A stretch of 34,470 nt of DNA from Allobosea sp. 12-68-7. Lineage in GTDB: Bacteria > Pseudomonadota > Alphaproteobacteria > Rhizobiales > Beijerinckiaceae. The position numbers were made by a program, and so were the translations under genes. Location: contig NCCO01000083.1 of assembly GCA_002279705.1 (NCBI GenBank), forward strand, positions 30,240 to 64,709. The letters are read 5' to 3'. Below are positions 32,866-34,470 of this stretch, one piece after another. The notes beneath the pieces were generated by a model. That model saw only the letters and a list, made by a program, of their open reading frames with translations. It did not search any database and was not told the DNA's origin. Positions within the stretch are counted from its first letter, which is position 1. Each line of letters starts with the position of its first letter.

Positions 32866-33597
32866 GTGAGCAAGGCCGGCGAGAACGGGCGCAAGCCGCC
32901 CGAAACGGCCCGCCTGCAGGCCACGCTCGGCCATGCCTTCAAGGATCAGGGGCTGCTCAACACCGCCCTCACCCATATGAGCGCGGAAGGCCCGCGACTG
33001 CAGAGCTATCAGCGCCTCGAATTCCTCGGCGACCGGGTGCTCGGGCTGTGCATCGCCGACATGCTGTTCGCCCGCTATCCGAGCGCGGCCGAGGGCGACA
33101 TGTCGCGTCGGCTGGCGGACTTGGTGCGCAAGGAAACCTGCGCCGAGGTCGCGATCGCCTGGAATCTCGGCGCCTTCATGCGGCTGGGCGAAGGCGAGAT
33201 CCTCGGCGGCGCCCGCAAGAACAAGGCGATCCTGGCCGATGCCTGCGAGGCGATCATCGGCGCCGTCTTCATCGACGGCGGCTATGAGGCGGCGCGCGCG
33301 CTGGTCGAACGCGCCTTCGGCGAGCGCCTGCTCAAGCCGGTGCGGCCGCTGCGGGACGCCAAGACGGCGCTGCAGGAATGGGCCCAGGGCCAGGGCTATC
33401 CGACACCGACCTATTCCGAGCGCGGCCGCTCGGGCCCCGACCATGCGCCGGTGTTCCGGGTCGCGGCGCGCATCACGGGCCTCGTCGATGCCGAGGCGCA
33501 GGGCCCGTCCAAACGGCTGGCCGAGCAGGCCGCCGCCGAAGCCTTCCTGCGCCGCGAGGGGCTGTGGACCGAAACGATGGAGAGCGACCATGGCTGA
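32866..33597 (+). CDS. rnc: ribonuclease III
   Basis: RNase III cuts double-stranded RNA in rRNA and mRNA processing. The 243-residue protein has the catalytic signature QRLEFLGDRVLGL and the second acidic site in ADACEAIIGAVFIDGG. The C-terminal double-stranded RNA-binding domain runs from about 163 (KTALQEWAQGQGYPTPTYSE to AAEAFLRR). A GTG start at 32866 is the best in frame, though its ribosome binding site is weak, suggesting coupling to lepB. The stop overlaps the era start by 8 bases. Confidence 0.96.
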   Translation: MSKAGENGRKPPETARLQATLGHAFKDQGLLNTALTHMSAEGPRLQSYQRLEFLGDRVLGLCIADMLFARYPSAAEGDMSRRLADLVRKETCAEVAIAWNLGAFMRLGEGEILGGARKNKAILADACEAIIGAVFIDGGYEAARALVERAFGERLLKPVRPLRDAKTALQEWAQGQGYPTPTYSERGRSGPDHAPVFRVAARITGLVDAEAQGPSKRLAEQAAAEAFLRREGLWTETMESDHG

Positions 33598-34470
33598 CGA
33601 GACGGACGGCGCGCCCCGGGCGCCGACGCGGGCCGGCTTCGTCGCGCTGATCGGCGCGCCCAATGCCGGCAAGTCGACGCTGCTGAACCAGCTCGTCGGC
33701 GCCAAGGTCTCGATCGTCTCGCGCAAGGTGCAGACGACGCGCACCCAGGTGCGCGGCATCGCGATGTCGGGGGCGGCGCAGATCATCTTCGTCGACACGC
33801 CCGGCATCTTCCAGCCCAAGCGCCGGCTCGACCGCGCGATGGTGACGAGCGCCTGGGGCGGCGCCACCGATGCCGATCTGATCGGCGTGCTGATCGATGT
33901 CGAGCGCTTCGACAACGAGGAGAACACGCGCCTGCTCGAGAAGCTCGCCGAGCTGAGGCAGCCGAAGTTCCTGATCCTCAACAAGATCGACACCATCGCC
34001 AAGGACAAGCTGCTCGAGATCACCGCCCGGGTGAACGCGCAAGGGTCCTTCGAGACGACCTTCATGATCGCGGCTTTGACCGGCTACGGCGTCAAGGACA
34101 TCCTGGCCTGGCTGGAGACGCGCCTGCCGCTGGGCCCCTGGCTCTATCCGGAGGACCAGATCTCGGATGCGCCGCTGCGCTTCCTCGCCGCCGAAATCAC
34201 CCGCGAGAAGATCTTCGAGCGGCTGCATGACGAGCTGCCCTATCGCTCGACGGTCGAAACCGAGCAGTGGCAGCAGCGCCCGGACGGCTCGGTGCGCATC
34301 GAGCAGACGATCTATGTCGAGCGCGAAGGCCAGCGGAAGATCGTGCTCGGCGAAGGCGGCCAGACGATCAAGGCGATCGGCCAGAAGGCGCGCATCGAGA
34401 TCGCGGAGGCCGCCGAGGCGACCGTGCATCTGTTCCTGTTCGTGAAGGTGCGCGAGAACTGGAGCGACGA
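33590..34470 (+). CDS. era: GTPase Era, 3' end cut by window
   Basis: Era is a GTPase that helps assemble the small ribosomal subunit. Reading from the ATG at 33590, which overlaps rnc, gives 293 complete codons with no stop before the edge. The motifs are G1 GAPNAGKST, G2 in the KVQTTRTQVRG region, G3 DTPG, G4 NKID and G5 around IAALTGYG. The KH RNA-binding domain is seen in LGEGGQTIKAIGQKARIEI. Only about 20 residues appear to be missing at the C-terminus compared with the usual length. Confidence 0.95.
   Translation, partial: MADETDGAPRAPTRAGFVALIGAPNAGKSTLLNQLVGAKVSIVSRKVQTTRTQVRGIAMSGAAQIIFVDTPGIFQPKRRLDRAMVTSAWGGATDADLIGVLIDVERFDNEENTRLLEKLAELRQPKFLILNKIDTIAKDKLLEITARVNAQGSFETTFMIAALTGYGVKDILAWLETRLPLGPWLYPEDQISDAPLRFLAAEITREKIFERLHDELPYRSTVETEQWQQRPDGSVRIEQTIYVEREGQRKIVLGEGGQTIKAIGQKARIEIAEAAEATVHLFLFVKVRENWSD

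Noticed and set aside
32029..34065. A 678-codon minus-strand open frame over lepB, rnc and era
   Set aside because: Antisense to three conserved genes; composition is typical of a shadow frame.
1..34470. CRISPR arrays, tRNA or rRNA genes, prophage or IS elements
   Set aside because: No regularly spaced repeats, cloverleaf candidates, transposases or integrases were seen. The repeats found are palindromic intergenic elements only.

Overview
The window is GC-rich, densely coded DNA of an alphaproteobacterium. Gene content and order point to the Hyphomicrobiales (Rhizobiales): glyA-nrdR-ribD-ribE, the LdtR/L,D-transpeptidase pair, RDD and bpt near hemB, DUF2336 proteins, rpoZ-rel, and pdxJ-acpS-lepB-rnc-era. 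A Bosea-like genus is my guess from overall resemblance; no 16S gene is present to test it. Most genes are chromosomal housekeeping genes. The interest lies in what has been inserted, duplicated or broken between them.

Layout. 34-4410 (minus strand): glyA, then a Phd/PIN toxin-antitoxin (TA) pair wedged in front of nrdR-ribD-ribE. 4621-6442 (plus): nhaA followed by a MazEF-type pair with a palindromic putative operator. 6540-6880: an AT-rich island with one small membrane-protein ORF. 6950-10739 (minus): an L,D-transpeptidase with its MarR-type regulator LdtR, then a four-helix membrane protein and a 3-hydroxyisobutyryl-CoA hydrolase. 10912-15282 (plus): hemB, a nested palindromic repeat, a LivH-like permease with a lipoprotein-like N-terminal domain, threonine ammonia-lyase and an RDD protein. 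15313-15971 (minus): a toxin-first PIN/ribbon-helix-helix pair. 16109-19870 (plus): bpt, two tandem DUF2336 paralogues of identical length, and an outer-membrane barrel protein. 20063-23959: parC broken by an internal deletion, a DUF1003 protein, recO and a LysR remnant. 23963-28538 (minus): rel, rpoZ and a HerA-like ATPase. 28802-34470: pdxJ-acpS, then aqpZ and a frameshifted histidine kinase on the opposite strand, then lepB-rnc-era, with era cut by the window edge.

How the genes work together. The window covers riboflavin synthesis and its NrdR neighbour, one-carbon metabolism (glyA), haem synthesis (hemB), pyridoxine synthesis (pdxJ), valine/threonine/isoleucine metabolism (HIBCH, IlvA), stringent response and transcription (rel, rpoZ), protein export and RNA processing (lepB, rnc, era), envelope remodelling (LdtR and its transpeptidase), and N-degron tagging (bpt).

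The strongest items for follow-up are the parC deletion, the toxin-first TA pair whose toxin appears to have a leaderless start, the lipoprotein/LivH fusion with no visible ABC partners, the AT-rich membrane ORF, and the TA module that may have become the upstream unit of nrdR-ribDE. I found no CRISPR array, tRNA, rRNA, prophage or insertion sequence, and no clearly new multi-gene system.
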